Positions 19,415 through 28,378 of a stretch of 64,000 bases of DNA are shown piece by piece. Under the pieces are notes generated by a model, which saw nothing but the letters and a program-made list of their open reading frames with translations, searched no databases and was not told the origin of the DNA. The stretch covers positions 3,165,676 to 3,229,675 of the forward strand of contig NZ_CP121017.1 of assembly GCF_041468085.1 (NCBI RefSeq). The letters are read 5' to 3'. The translations under genes were made by a program, and so were the position numbers. The number at the start of each line of letters is the position of its first letter. The first letter of the stretch is position 1. The stretch comes from Tistrella mobilis (GTDB lineage Bacteria; Pseudomonadota; Alphaproteobacteria; Tistrellales; Tistrellaceae).

Positions 19415-20602
19415 TCAGGAATTGGCGGGGCCGGGCACGCCGGTCTCGGGGGCCGGGGTCAGCATCGACACCGCCTTCGGGGCCGGACTCACGTCCTGGT
19501 CGTTGTTGGCATTGATGACCGGCATCTGGGCGGCAGCGCCGCCGGCGCGCAGGCCGATCGGGTCTTCGGGTGTGCAGAGGGCGGCGACATAGACCGGCTC
19601 GGGTCCGAACACCGCACCGCGGCGACCGGTCTTGTCGTATTCGAGCGAGGCCACCGGGATGACGTTGTCGATGCCGGCGATGCCGAGACCGCCGCGGTCG
19701 TCGATCGCCATCATCTCACCCATGCACATCTTGCCCGGCTCGACGCACATGTTGAGGATGCGGTCATAGAGCTTGGGGTCGGCATGGGCGAAGTGCATGA
19801 CCGGCACGTTCTCGCTCGGCCGCTCCAGCGTCAGATAGGTCGGCCCGTCGAGCGTCTGGCCCGAGGCGCGGACGGTGGAGACCCAGCCCGCGAATTCGTC
19901 CTGCGACAGGCCGTGGAACTTGAAGCGCATGCCCGAGAAGCCGGCACCGCTGTAATTGGCCGACAGGCCGTCGAAGGTGCCGGGCTTGTTGATCACCGCG
20001 TGCAGCTTGGTCTGCATGCCCGGCATGGCATAGATCTGGCCCGCCAGCGCCGGCACGAAGAACGAGTTCATCACCGACGAGGCCGTGATCCGGAAGGTGA
20101 TCGGCCGGTCGACCGGCGCCGCCATCTCGTTGACGCTCGCGATCCCGTATTCCGGATAGATGAACAGCCACTTCCAGTCGAGTGCGACCACCTCGACCTC
20201 CAGCGGCTTCACATCGGCGGCAACCGGCCGGTCGGGGCCGATACGATCGAGCGGCTTGTAGGGGTCCAGCGCGTGCGTGCTGATCCAGGTCACCGTGCCC
20301 AGGCACAGGATGATCACCAGCGGCGCGCCCCAGACCGCCAGCTCGATCTTCGTGGAATGGCTCCACTCCGGCTCGTAGCGGGCGTTCTTATTGGACTGCC
20401 GGTATCGCCAGGCGAACAACACGGTCAGAAGCATGACCGGCACGATCACCAGCAACATCAGCACGGTCGACAGAAGGATGAGGTCCCTCTGCTGCGACGC
20501 AATGTCACCAGACGGATTGATCAGGACGAGATTACAACCGCCCAACAACGCCATGAGAGGCAGGGTGGACAGGACGCGGATCCGGCTCAAGACAGTACTC
20601 AT
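19415..20602 (-). CDS. cyoA: Cytochrome bo3 ubiquinol oxidase subunit II
   Basis: 395 residues from the ATG at 20602, giving a lipoprotein signal with lipobox ALLGGC (Cys23). Two membrane segments follow, then the cupredoxin-fold domain (VVALDWKWLFIYPEYGIASVN, SVMNSFFVPALAGQIYAMPGM). The CuA ligands of cytochrome c oxidases are absent, as expected for a quinol oxidase. The C-terminus is longer than in E. coli CyoA. It is the first gene of the operon. Confidence 0.96.
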   Translation of the reverse strand: MSTVLSRIRVLSTLPLMALLGGCNLVLINPSGDIASQQRDLILLSTVLMLLVIVPVMLLTVLFAWRYRQSNKNARYEPEWSHSTKIELAVWGAPLVIILCLGTVTWISTHALDPYKPLDRIGPDRPVAADVKPLEVEVVALDWKWLFIYPEYGIASVNEMAAPVDRPITFRITASSVMNSFFVPALAGQIYAMPGMQTKLHAVINKPGTFDGLSANYSGAGFSGMRFKFHGLSQDEFAGWVSTVRASGQTLDGPTYLTLERPSENVPVMHFAHADPKLYDRILNMCVEPGKMCMGEMMAIDDRGGLGIAGIDNVIPVASLEYDKTGRRGAVFGPEPVYVAALCTPEDPIGLRAGGAAAQMPVINANNDQDVSPAPKAVSMLTPAPETGVPGPANS

Positions 20603-21198
20603 GGGATAGGGTGTCACTTTTGTGCGGCGCAACAACGGACCATTGCGGCGCGCATCATAGGACTCGCCCCTGCCGAAGGCAAAAGCGAAGGTCGGCCGGC
20701 CTGACCAACCTCTGGTCCTATGCCCTGCGTCAGCGCCTGGAACCTATATGGTTCCCAAGGCTCTGCGGGGGGTGTGGATGCAGTGCGACATATTGGCGCA
20801 TCGCGGATGCGAAGAGCCTGCCGCAGCGTTCACTCCTCTTATGGGTAAGATATTTATCGCAGAACGAAATTTCGGTGCGGTCCGTGATCCGCATATCCGC
20901 AGACCGCACAGGCGCGCGCCGGCATGCGGCGACGGGCGGGCTTGACCGGCGACGGGCGCCACCCTTCCGCCGGGGGTGCGGGCGGGTTGGGCGGGGCGTG
21001 GTCAACCGGGGGGAGGGTGATGGGTCATTGGATGGGTCGGTGTGTTCGCTATTCAAATGTTGATGGCCCGTGGTCTTGGGGTGTAAATATCCAAAATCAA
21101 CCACAGTACATCAGAAATTCACCCCATGATTGCAGGATCTCTACTAAGACAAATTGCAGCTGTATCGATTGATCGTCAGTGCCTCCCGGAGACCATGT
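20603..21198. other. Gene-poor stretch upstream of cyoA
   Basis: About 600 bases without a convincing gene. It must hold the cyo promoter on the minus strand. Perfect 8-bp arms GTGCGGTC (20875-20882) and GACCGCAC (20902-20909) form an inverted repeat with a 19-base centre, a possible regulator site. GC falls towards 21000-21200, marking the left edge of the defence-like block. Confidence 0.4.
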
Positions 21199-21753
21199 AT
21201 GTCGCTGGATGATCTGTTCGGAGCAGCACTGACGGCGGCACGGCAAGGCGTCGTCGGCCTCGAAAACCGATGCAAGCCGAAGAGTTTACGCCGGCTGGAT
21301 AAAAACACAGTCAGATTCCTTGAGATCTATACCCGATCGATTGCGGAGAGAGTCAAATATGGAGATGTCATCGCGGCAGATGTTTACCTGCTCTGGCTGG
21401 TCGATGAAGCGGGAAAGATATGGCTGGCGTTCGAAGAGGCGTTTGACGAAAATGACGAGATGTTCCGTTTCGTGCTGAACCGTGAAACGCTGGGCGGTAG
21501 CATGCATGATTTGCCGAAACCGCTGGCAAAGCTTGGACATCCGTCTCTGGTCGGCGGGGGCAAGGCACGTATCGGGGGCGAACTGATCTTTGATCCGGAT
21601 GCGACGCCTCCCATATGGTATCTGAATAACAAGTCCGGTCGCTACGGTCTCCGGGCTGATCGGACGGTGGCACATCTGCAGAATGTGCAGAAGCTGTTCC
21701 GCGACCACGGGCTGGAGTTCCACATCGACTTCCGGCCTCCGGGACAATCTTGA
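21199..21753 (+). CDS. Protein of unknown function (LNNKSGRYG motif)
   Basis: 184 residues from the ATG at 21199, with CCGGAG about 9 bases before it; an upstream ATG at 21154 has no ribosome site. I do not recognise a named family. The second half follows a pattern I associate with putative effector or toxin-linked domains: LGHPSLVGGGKARIGGEL, then WYLNNKSGRYG, then LQNVQKLFRDHGLEF. The first half is mixed with WLAFEEAFDE. GC is lower than in the neighbours. It is followed 10 bases later by another unknown gene and then by a type III R-M system. Confidence 0.6.
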   Translation: MSLDDLFGAALTAARQGVVGLENRCKPKSLRRLDKNTVRFLEIYTRSIAERVKYGDVIAADVYLLWLVDEAGKIWLAFEEAFDENDEMFRFVLNRETLGGSMHDLPKPLAKLGHPSLVGGGKARIGGELIFDPDATPPIWYLNNKSGRYGLRADRTVAHLQNVQKLFRDHGLEFHIDFRPPGQS

Positions 21754-21763
21754 GGATGGGCCG

Positions 21764-22201
21764 ATGCCGGGCGAAGCAAGCACGCTGACACCTGAAGACG
21801 TCGTGAACAGACTGGCACGGCTGAGCTTTGCCCGCCTGCGCCCCAGCGAACGGCGCAAGCTTGCCGAGGCCCTGGATACTCCCGAACTGAGGGGGCAGGT
21901 GTTCGATCGGTTCGGGGCGTTCCTGCGCGGCCTGCCGCTGGAGACGGCCGACGGGCAGGATGAGCTGCTGGTGGCCGTTGCAGATCTGAACATGACCGGT
22001 TTCTGGGATCGCCTGCCCAAGCATGTCATCCACGACTGGCAGCATTTCGGCGTCAGCCGCGAACAGCTTCAATATCTGGCCAGTCTGGTTCGGGGATATG
22101 AAGGCGCTGCCGCAGAGAGAATCGAGCATGCCCTGAAGCCGCGGGTTCAGCGCGCAGATGAAGCCCGACCGGATCCGGCCATCCGCCAGGTCATTTATTG
22201 A
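21764..22201 (+). CDS. Protein of unknown function, helical
   Basis: 145 residues from the ATG at 21764, preceded by GAGGATGGG, 10 bases after the previous stop; the two genes are almost certainly co-transcribed. It is predicted mostly helical and charged, with LTPEDVVNRLARLSFARLRP and WDRLPKHVIHDWQHFGVS. There is no signal peptide or membrane segment. It may be a partner or immunity protein of the upstream product (inference from arrangement only). Confidence 0.55.
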   Translation: MPGEASTLTPEDVVNRLARLSFARLRPSERRKLAEALDTPELRGQVFDRFGAFLRGLPLETADGQDELLVAVADLNMTGFWDRLPKHVIHDWQHFGVSREQLQYLASLVRGYEGAAAERIEHALKPRVQRADEARPDPAIRQVIY

Positions 22202-22356
22202 GACATCAGCCTCAACTGCCGGCGCCCCGCGTCTTCCACCACATCACCCCCTAGGCACACCCGCGTCTCGCGACCATAATGGCGCCGGGATCACGCCCCC
22301 CGCGCTTGGGATAGGGGGGTGAAACTGTGCGATGCAGACGGGAGGGGCGGCGGTTC

Positions 22357-25224
22357 ATGGCCAGGAAGCCGATCGAGGTCACCACGCTGAAGCATGATGC
22401 AGCAACCCGGCGGAACATTCCGACCGCCGAGCTGGAAGCGGTGATGACCGACGGCGACAAGGCTCCGCTGGCCGTCGCCTATGCGCGGCGCAACCCCGAT
22501 CTGGACCCGCAGCTGATCTGGCGCGGCAAGGAGGCGCCGGGAACGGTCGACGCAGGGGCCGAGGCGGCGACGCTGAACGTCGCGGCCCCCCCGCTTTATA
22601 TTCAGGAGAAGGTCCACCCCCAGGTCCTGATTGAGGATCTGCGCCGCGAAACCGAGGCGCGCGCAGCCGAGGCCCGGGCGGCAGAGGCCGGCGACACGCC
22701 CGATCTGTTCGCCGACTTCAACGGCCTGCCCGATGGCGAGGCGGTGACCGAGTTCTATGCCCACGACCAGCACTGGTCGAACCGCATGATCCTGGGCGAT
22801 TCGCTTTCCGTGATGGCAAGCCTGGCCGAGCGCGAGGGGCTGCGCGGCCAGGTGCAGTGCATCTATTTCGACCCGCCCTATGGCATCAAGTTCAACAGCA
22901 ATTTCCAGTGGTCCACCACCACCCGCGACGTGAAGGACGGCGATCGCGGCCATGTGACCCGCGAACCCGAACAGGTCCGCGCCTTCCGCGACACCTGGCG
23001 CGACGGCATCCATTCCTACCTCTCTTATATCCGCGACCGCCTGACGGTGGCCCGCGACCTGCTCAGCGAGAGCGGCAGCATCTTCGTGCAGATCGGGGAT
23101 GAGAATGTCCATCGGGTGCGGGCGGTGATGGATGAGGTGTTTGGAGATGGGAATTTGATCTCCGTCATCTCCTACATAAAAACTACCAGTCAGACTTCGG
23201 AATATATCGCGAGCGTCAATGATTACGTTCTCTGGTATTCAAGAGATCGATCTAAATTTAAATATCGGCAAATGTATTCCATGAAAAGAGTCGGCAGCGA
23301 TGGCGCATCTGGTTATAGCCGCATTGAAGAGGCGTCGCTTATTAGGCGAAATATGTCGATTGAAGAGCGACGTTCCCCGGAATCAATTCCAGATGGCGCG
23401 AGAGTTTTTTCATTGGATAACCTTACGAGCCAGAGGCCGCCGGGAAATTTTCCGGTTCTTCTGTCAGGTCGGAAAATTACTCCAAATCGAGGGTATTGGA
23501 AGACTGGGGAGATCGGCATGCTTCGCCTTCAGAAGGCTGAGCGTGTAGAATTGGTGGGCAACACGCCTAGGTATGTCAGATATATTAATGATTTCCCTGT
23601 GTATCCGATCAATAACGTTTGGGTGGATACTGTCACCGCAGGATTTTCATCTGACAAGATTTACGTCGTGCAGACGCTCGAAAAGGTCGTCGAACGCTGC
23701 CTCCTGATGGCCACCGACCCCGGCGATCTGGTCCTCGACCCCACCTGCGGGTCGGGCACCACGGCCTATGTGGCCGAGCAATGGGGGCGGCGGTGGATCA
23801 CCATCGATACCTCGCGGGTGTCGCTGGCCCTGGCGCGGTCGCGGATCATGGGCGCGCGCTACCCGTATTATCTGCTGGCGGATTCCGAAGAGGGCCGGCG
23901 CAAGGAGGCGGAGGTGACGCAGAGCGTGCCGCGCTCCGGCCCGGTCGGGGGCGATATCCGCCAGGGCTTCGTGTATGAGCGGGTGCCGCACATCACGCTG
24001 AAATCCATCGCCAATAACCCCCGGATCGACGAGATCTGGGAAGCGTGGCAGGCGCGGCTGGAGCCGCTGCGCGCGGCGCTGAACACCGCGCTGGGGAAAT
24101 CGGACAAGGCCGGCACGGCCTGGGAAGACTGGCAGATCCCGCGAGAGGCCGGCCGCGACTGGCCGGAGGCCGCCAGCCGCGCCCATGCCGCCTGGTGGGA
24201 GGGGCGCATCGCCCGGCAGCGCGAGATCGATGCCGCGATCGCCGCGCGCGCCGACAGCGAATTCCTGTATGACCGCCCCTATATCGACCGCGGCAAGGTC
24301 CGCGTCGCCGGCCCGTTCACGGTAGAAACCCTGTCGCCGCACCGCACGCTGGCGGTGGATTGGGACGATGAGCTGATCGACACGCTGAAGGCCGCGGAAA
24401 CCCGGCGCGCGGGCGGGACCGGCGGGCCGGTGGTGCCGGATTTCGCCGCCATGATCCTGGACAATCTGCGCGCCGCCGGCGTGCAGCAGGCGCATAAGGA
24501 AGACCGGATCAGCTTCACCAGCCTGACCGGCTGGCCGGGCGACCATATCTGTGCCGAAGGCCGGTTCTTCGAAGGGGCGGACGACACCGGCCGCGAACGC
24601 CGGGCGGGCATTCTGGTCGGCCCGGAATTCGGCACGGTGTCGCGCGCCGATCTGGTGGCCGCGGCGCGCGAAGCGGGCGATGCCGGCTTCGACCTGCTGA
24701 TCGCCTGCGCCTTCAACTACGATGCCCATGCCGCCGAACTGGACAGGCTGGGCCGGGTGCAGGTGCTGCGCGCGCGCATGAACCCCGATCTGCATATGAG
24801 CGCCGATCTGAAGACCACCGGCAGCGGCAATCTGTTCGTGATTTTCGGAGAGCCCGATATCCGCATCGAGCCCGCGGACGAGGCCGGTGCCGACATGATC
24901 CGGGTGCGCATCCAGGGCGTGGACGTGTTCAAGCCCCAGAGCGGCGAGGTGATTTCGGAAGGCCCCGAGGGCATCGCCCTCTGGATGCTCGACACCGCCT
25001 ATAACGAAGAGAGCTTCTTCGTCCGCCACGCCTATTTCCTGGGGGCGAACGATCCCTACAAGGCACTGCGCACCACGCTGCGGGCCGAGATCGACCAGGA
25101 TGCCTGGGACAGCCTGCATTCCGATGTCTCGCGCCCCTTCCCCAGACCCGCCACCGGCCGGATCGCGGTCAAGGTGATCAATCATCTCGGCGACGAGGTG
25201 ATGAAGGTGTTCCAGGTCGACTGA
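22357..25224 (+). CDS. mod: Type III restriction-modification methyltransferase (Mod)
   Basis: 955 residues from the ATG at 22357, with GGAGGGG upstream. The catalytic motif IV is IYFDPPYGIKF (about residue 172). The SAM motif I comes later, LDPTCGSGTTAYVAEQWGRRW (about 459), so it is a beta-class amino-methyltransferase, as in type III Mod. The target-recognition region between them (nt about 23150-23645) is much richer in AT than the rest of the gene, so it has probably been swapped in. A long C-terminal extension (about 550-955) is conserved in Mod subunits of this subtype. It modifies adenine at an asymmetric site and partners with Res 20 bases downstream. Confidence 0.93.
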   Translation: MARKPIEVTTLKHDAATRRNIPTAELEAVMTDGDKAPLAVAYARRNPDLDPQLIWRGKEAPGTVDAGAEAATLNVAAPPLYIQEKVHPQVLIEDLRRETEARAAEARAAEAGDTPDLFADFNGLPDGEAVTEFYAHDQHWSNRMILGDSLSVMASLAEREGLRGQVQCIYFDPPYGIKFNSNFQWSTTTRDVKDGDRGHVTREPEQVRAFRDTWRDGIHSYLSYIRDRLTVARDLLSESGSIFVQIGDENVHRVRAVMDEVFGDGNLISVISYIKTTSQTSEYIASVNDYVLWYSRDRSKFKYRQMYSMKRVGSDGASGYSRIEEASLIRRNMSIEERRSPESIPDGARVFSLDNLTSQRPPGNFPVLLSGRKITPNRGYWKTGEIGMLRLQKAERVELVGNTPRYVRYINDFPVYPINNVWVDTVTAGFSSDKIYVVQTLEKVVERCLLMATDPGDLVLDPTCGSGTTAYVAEQWGRRWITIDTSRVSLALARSRIMGARYPYYLLADSEEGRRKEAEVTQSVPRSGPVGGDIRQGFVYERVPHITLKSIANNPRIDEIWEAWQARLEPLRAALNTALGKSDKAGTAWEDWQIPREAGRDWPEAASRAHAAWWEGRIARQREIDAAIAARADSEFLYDRPYIDRGKVRVAGPFTVETLSPHRTLAVDWDDELIDTLKAAETRRAGGTGGPVVPDFAAMILDNLRAAGVQQAHKEDRISFTSLTGWPGDHICAEGRFFEGADDTGRERRAGILVGPEFGTVSRADLVAAAREAGDAGFDLLIACAFNYDAHAAELDRLGRVQVLRARMNPDLHMSADLKTTGSGNLFVIFGEPDIRIEPADEAGADMIRVRIQGVDVFKPQSGEVISEGPEGIALWMLDTAYNEESFFVRHAYFLGANDPYKALRTTLRAEIDQDAWDSLHSDVSRPFPRPATGRIAVKVINHLGDEVMKVFQVD

Positions 25225-25243
25225 CCGGCGGAGGCAGAGCCCG

Positions 25244-28200
25244 ATGACCCAGTCCTTCTTTGACCGGCCGATCCTGAATTCACCCTATCTGATGCCCGAC
25301 CGGCATTGGGAACTGGTCGACGGCCAGCCCACCGACCGGATCATCCCCCGGCGCCGCCGGTCCGATCTGGTCACGCCGGTGCCGCAGCCGCAGAAGCGGC
25401 GCAGCATCGCCAGCCAGGCGGCGCTCGACCTGGGCGGCCGGGCGGCCGATCGCGGCGAGGATCAGGTCTATAACCCGACCCCGATCATCAACGAAGTCCG
25501 CGCGCTGATGGAAGACTGGCGCCGGCTGCCCAATCCCAATGACTGGAAGGTGACGCCGGAAACCGCCCGGCTGCTGAAACACTGGCGATCGCACAATTTC
25601 CAGGGCGTGCGGCCGTTCTTCTGCCAGATCGAGGCGGTGGAAACCGCCATCTGGCTGACGGAAGTGGCCCCCCATCTGGGAGAGCGCAGCCGGGGCATCC
25701 TGGCGCATCTGAAACAGGCCAATCGCGAGTTTAACGGCGAGCTGTTCCGCATGGCGCTGAAGCTGGCCACCGGCGCCGGCAAGACCACGGTGATGGCGAT
25801 GCTGATCGCCTGGCAGACGGTGAATGCGCTGCGCCATCCCGGCAGCCGCCGGTTCAGCCGCGGCTTTCTGATCGTCGCCCCCGGCATCACCATCCGCGAC
25901 CGGCTGCGGGTGCTGCTGCCCAACGACCCCGAAAGCTATTACAAGACCCGCGAAATCGTGCCGCCCGATCTGCTGCCGGCGATGAACCGGGCGATCGTGG
26001 TCATCACCAACTATCACGCCTTCAAGCTGCGCGAGACCCTGGAGATTTCCAAGGGCAACCGCGCCCTGCTGGAGGGCCGCACCGGGCCGAAGCTGTCCAC
26101 CCTGGAAACCGAAGGCCAGATGATCCAGCGGGTGATGCCGGAACTGGCCGGGCTGCGCGACATCGTGGTGCTGAACGACGAAGCCCATCACTGCTACCGG
26201 CCGAAGCTCAGCGATGCCGAGGGCAGCACCGAGGCGGATCTGAAGGGCGACGAGAAGAAGCAGGCCCAGGACGATAACGAGACCGCGCGGCTCTGGTTCT
26301 CGGGGATCGAGGCGGTGCGCCGCCGGCTGGGCCTGGCCCTGATCTGCGACCTGTCGGCCACGCCCTTCTTCCTGGCCGGATCGGGCTATCGCGAAGGTGC
26401 GCTCTTCCCCTGGACGATGAGCGATTTCTCGCTGATGGACGCGATCGAATGCGGCATCGTCAAGCTGCCGCGGGTGCCGATCGCCGACAACATGGCCTCG
26501 GGCGACATGCCGATGTTCCGCAATCTCTGGGACCATATCGGCAAGAAAATGCCCAAGAAGGGCAAGAGCCGCTCGGGTGGCGGCGGCTATGACCCGTTGA
26601 GCCTGCCCTCGGAACTCCAGACCGCGCTGGCGGCACTTTACGGCCATTACGAGAAGGTGTTCGCGCTCTGGCAGCAGCAGGGCATCGGCGTGCCGCCGGT
26701 GTTCATCGTGGTGTGCAACAACACCACCACATCGGATCTGGTCTACCGCTATATCTCGGGGTTTTATCGCGAGGAAGAGACGAACCAGGGCGACGCCGCG
26801 CCCCGGAGGGAGGACGGCGGTCTCAGCGGCCCGTTCGAACAGGGCCGGCTGGCGCTGTTCCGCAATTTCGACGACTACGGCAACCCCCTGCCCCGCCGCA
26901 ACACCATCCTGATCGACAGCGCGCAGCTGGAAAGCGGCGAAGGGTTGAGCGACGCCTTCCGCGCCGCGGCCGCCGACGAGATCGCCGAGTTCCGCCGCGA
27001 GATCGTGGAGCGCACCGGCGACCAGCGCGCCGCCGACAGCATCGACGATGCCACCCTGCTGCGCGAGGTGATGAACACCGTCGGCAAGCGCGGCCGGCTG
27101 GGGGAACAGGTGCGCTGCGTGGTCTCGGTGTCGATGCTCACCGAAGGCTGGGACGCCAATACCGTGACCCATATTCTGGGCGTGCGGGCCTTCGGCACCC
27201 AGCTGCTGTGTGAACAGGTGGTCGGCCGGGGGTTGCGCCGGCAATCCTATGAACTGAACGCCGACGGGCTGTTCGACGTGGAATATGCCGACATCCTGGG
27301 CATTCCCTTCGACTTCACCGCCAAGGCGGTGGTGGCGCCGCCGGCCATCCCGCGGGAGACGGTGCGGGTGCGGGCGGTGCGGCCGGAACGCGACCCGCTG
27401 GAGATCGTGTTCCCGCGGGTCGAAGGCTATCGCGTCGATCTGCCCGATGACCGGATCGATGCCGTGTTCAGCGCCGATTCGGTTCTGGAACTCACCCCGG
27501 ATCTGGTTGGCCCCTCGATCGTCAAATGCCGCGGCATCGTCGGCGAAGAGGTCGACCTGACCGTCGAACATCTGGACGGCATGCGCCCCTCGACGGTGAT
27601 CTATCACCTGACCCGGCATATGCTCTACACCCGCTTCCGCGACCCGGGCGAGGCGCCGAAACTGCATCTTTTCGGCCAGATGAAGCGGGTGGTGCGCCGC
27701 TGGATGGAGGGCTGGCTGCGCTGCGCGGGCGGCACCTCCCCGGCCCAGCTGGTCTATACCGAGATCGCCGACATGGCGGCGGAGCGGATCATCGCCGCGA
27801 TCAACCGCGCCATCCTGGGCCAGGATGGCCTGCGGGCCCCCGGCGGAGGGCGGATCCGTGCGATCCTGGACCCGTACAACCCCTCGGGGTCCAGCCGTCA
27901 CGTCAACTTCACCACCTCCAAGCCGCTGCGCTGGCAGACATCGCCCGATCACTGCCATGTCGACCTGGTGATCTGCGACAGCGAATGGGAGGCCGAATTC
28001 TGCCGGGTGGCCGAAGCCCATCCCCAGGTCCGGGCCTATGTGAAGAACCAGGGTCTGGGGCTGGAGGTGCCTTATCTGGACGGCAACATCCCCCATCGCT
28101 ACCTGCCGGATTTCATCCTGCGCATCGATGACGGCCGGCCCGACCTGCTGAACCTGATCGTCGAAATCAAGGGCTTCCGCGGCCGCGACGCCCGGATCAA

Positions 28201-28351
28201 GGCCGAGACCATGCACACCCATTGGGTGCCAGGGGTGAACAATCTCGGCCAGTTCGGCCGCTGGGCCTTCGCCGAATTCACCGCGGTCTATGAAATCGAG
28301 GCGGCGTTTGCACGGCTGATGGAAGAGGTACGGGGACAGATGGCTGCCTGA
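25244..28351 (+). CDS. res: Type III restriction endonuclease subunit (Res)
   Basis: 1035 residues. SF2 helicase: Walker A LATGAGKTTVMAML (about 175-188), NDEAHHCY (about 311), SMLTEGWDANTVTH, and motif VI QVVGRGLRRQ (about 660). A C-terminal PD-(D/E)xK nuclease follows: SEWEAEF, YLPDFILRIDD (about 955) and LIVEIKGFRG (about 973). It translocates on DNA and cuts between two unmethylated sites in complex with Mod. The whole gene has native-like high GC, unlike the recognition segment of mod. It ends 27 bases before the convergent helicase gene. Confidence 0.93.
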   Translation: MTQSFFDRPILNSPYLMPDRHWELVDGQPTDRIIPRRRRSDLVTPVPQPQKRRSIASQAALDLGGRAADRGEDQVYNPTPIINEVRALMEDWRRLPNPNDWKVTPETARLLKHWRSHNFQGVRPFFCQIEAVETAIWLTEVAPHLGERSRGILAHLKQANREFNGELFRMALKLATGAGKTTVMAMLIAWQTVNALRHPGSRRFSRGFLIVAPGITIRDRLRVLLPNDPESYYKTREIVPPDLLPAMNRAIVVITNYHAFKLRETLEISKGNRALLEGRTGPKLSTLETEGQMIQRVMPELAGLRDIVVLNDEAHHCYRPKLSDAEGSTEADLKGDEKKQAQDDNETARLWFSGIEAVRRRLGLALICDLSATPFFLAGSGYREGALFPWTMSDFSLMDAIECGIVKLPRVPIADNMASGDMPMFRNLWDHIGKKMPKKGKSRSGGGGYDPLSLPSELQTALAALYGHYEKVFALWQQQGIGVPPVFIVVCNNTTTSDLVYRYISGFYREEETNQGDAAPRREDGGLSGPFEQGRLALFRNFDDYGNPLPRRNTILIDSAQLESGEGLSDAFRAAAADEIAEFRREIVERTGDQRAADSIDDATLLREVMNTVGKRGRLGEQVRCVVSVSMLTEGWDANTVTHILGVRAFGTQLLCEQVVGRGLRRQSYELNADGLFDVEYADILGIPFDFTAKAVVAPPAIPRETVRVRAVRPERDPLEIVFPRVEGYRVDLPDDRIDAVFSADSVLELTPDLVGPSIVKCRGIVGEEVDLTVEHLDGMRPSTVIYHLTRHMLYTRFRDPGEAPKLHLFGQMKRVVRRWMEGWLRCAGGTSPAQLVYTEIADMAAERIIAAINRAILGQDGLRAPGGGRIRAILDPYNPSGSSRHVNFTTSKPLRWQTSPDHCHVDLVICDSEWEAEFCRVAEAHPQVRAYVKNQGLGLEVPYLDGNIPHRYLPDFILRIDDGRPDLLNLIVEIKGFRGRDARIKAETMHTHWVPGVNNLGQFGRWAFAEFTAVYEIEAAFARLMEEVRGQMAA

Positions 28352-28378
28352 ACGGGATGGGCAGAACAGGGCGGCTCG

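Noticed and set aside
20611-21104. Open frames on both strands in the gap upstream of cyoA
   Set aside because: They lack ribosome sites, motifs and normal composition, and they overlap each other.
25280-28222. A 980-codon minus-strand frame opposite res
   Set aside because: No recognisable motif and biased composition; res carries helicase and nuclease motifs.
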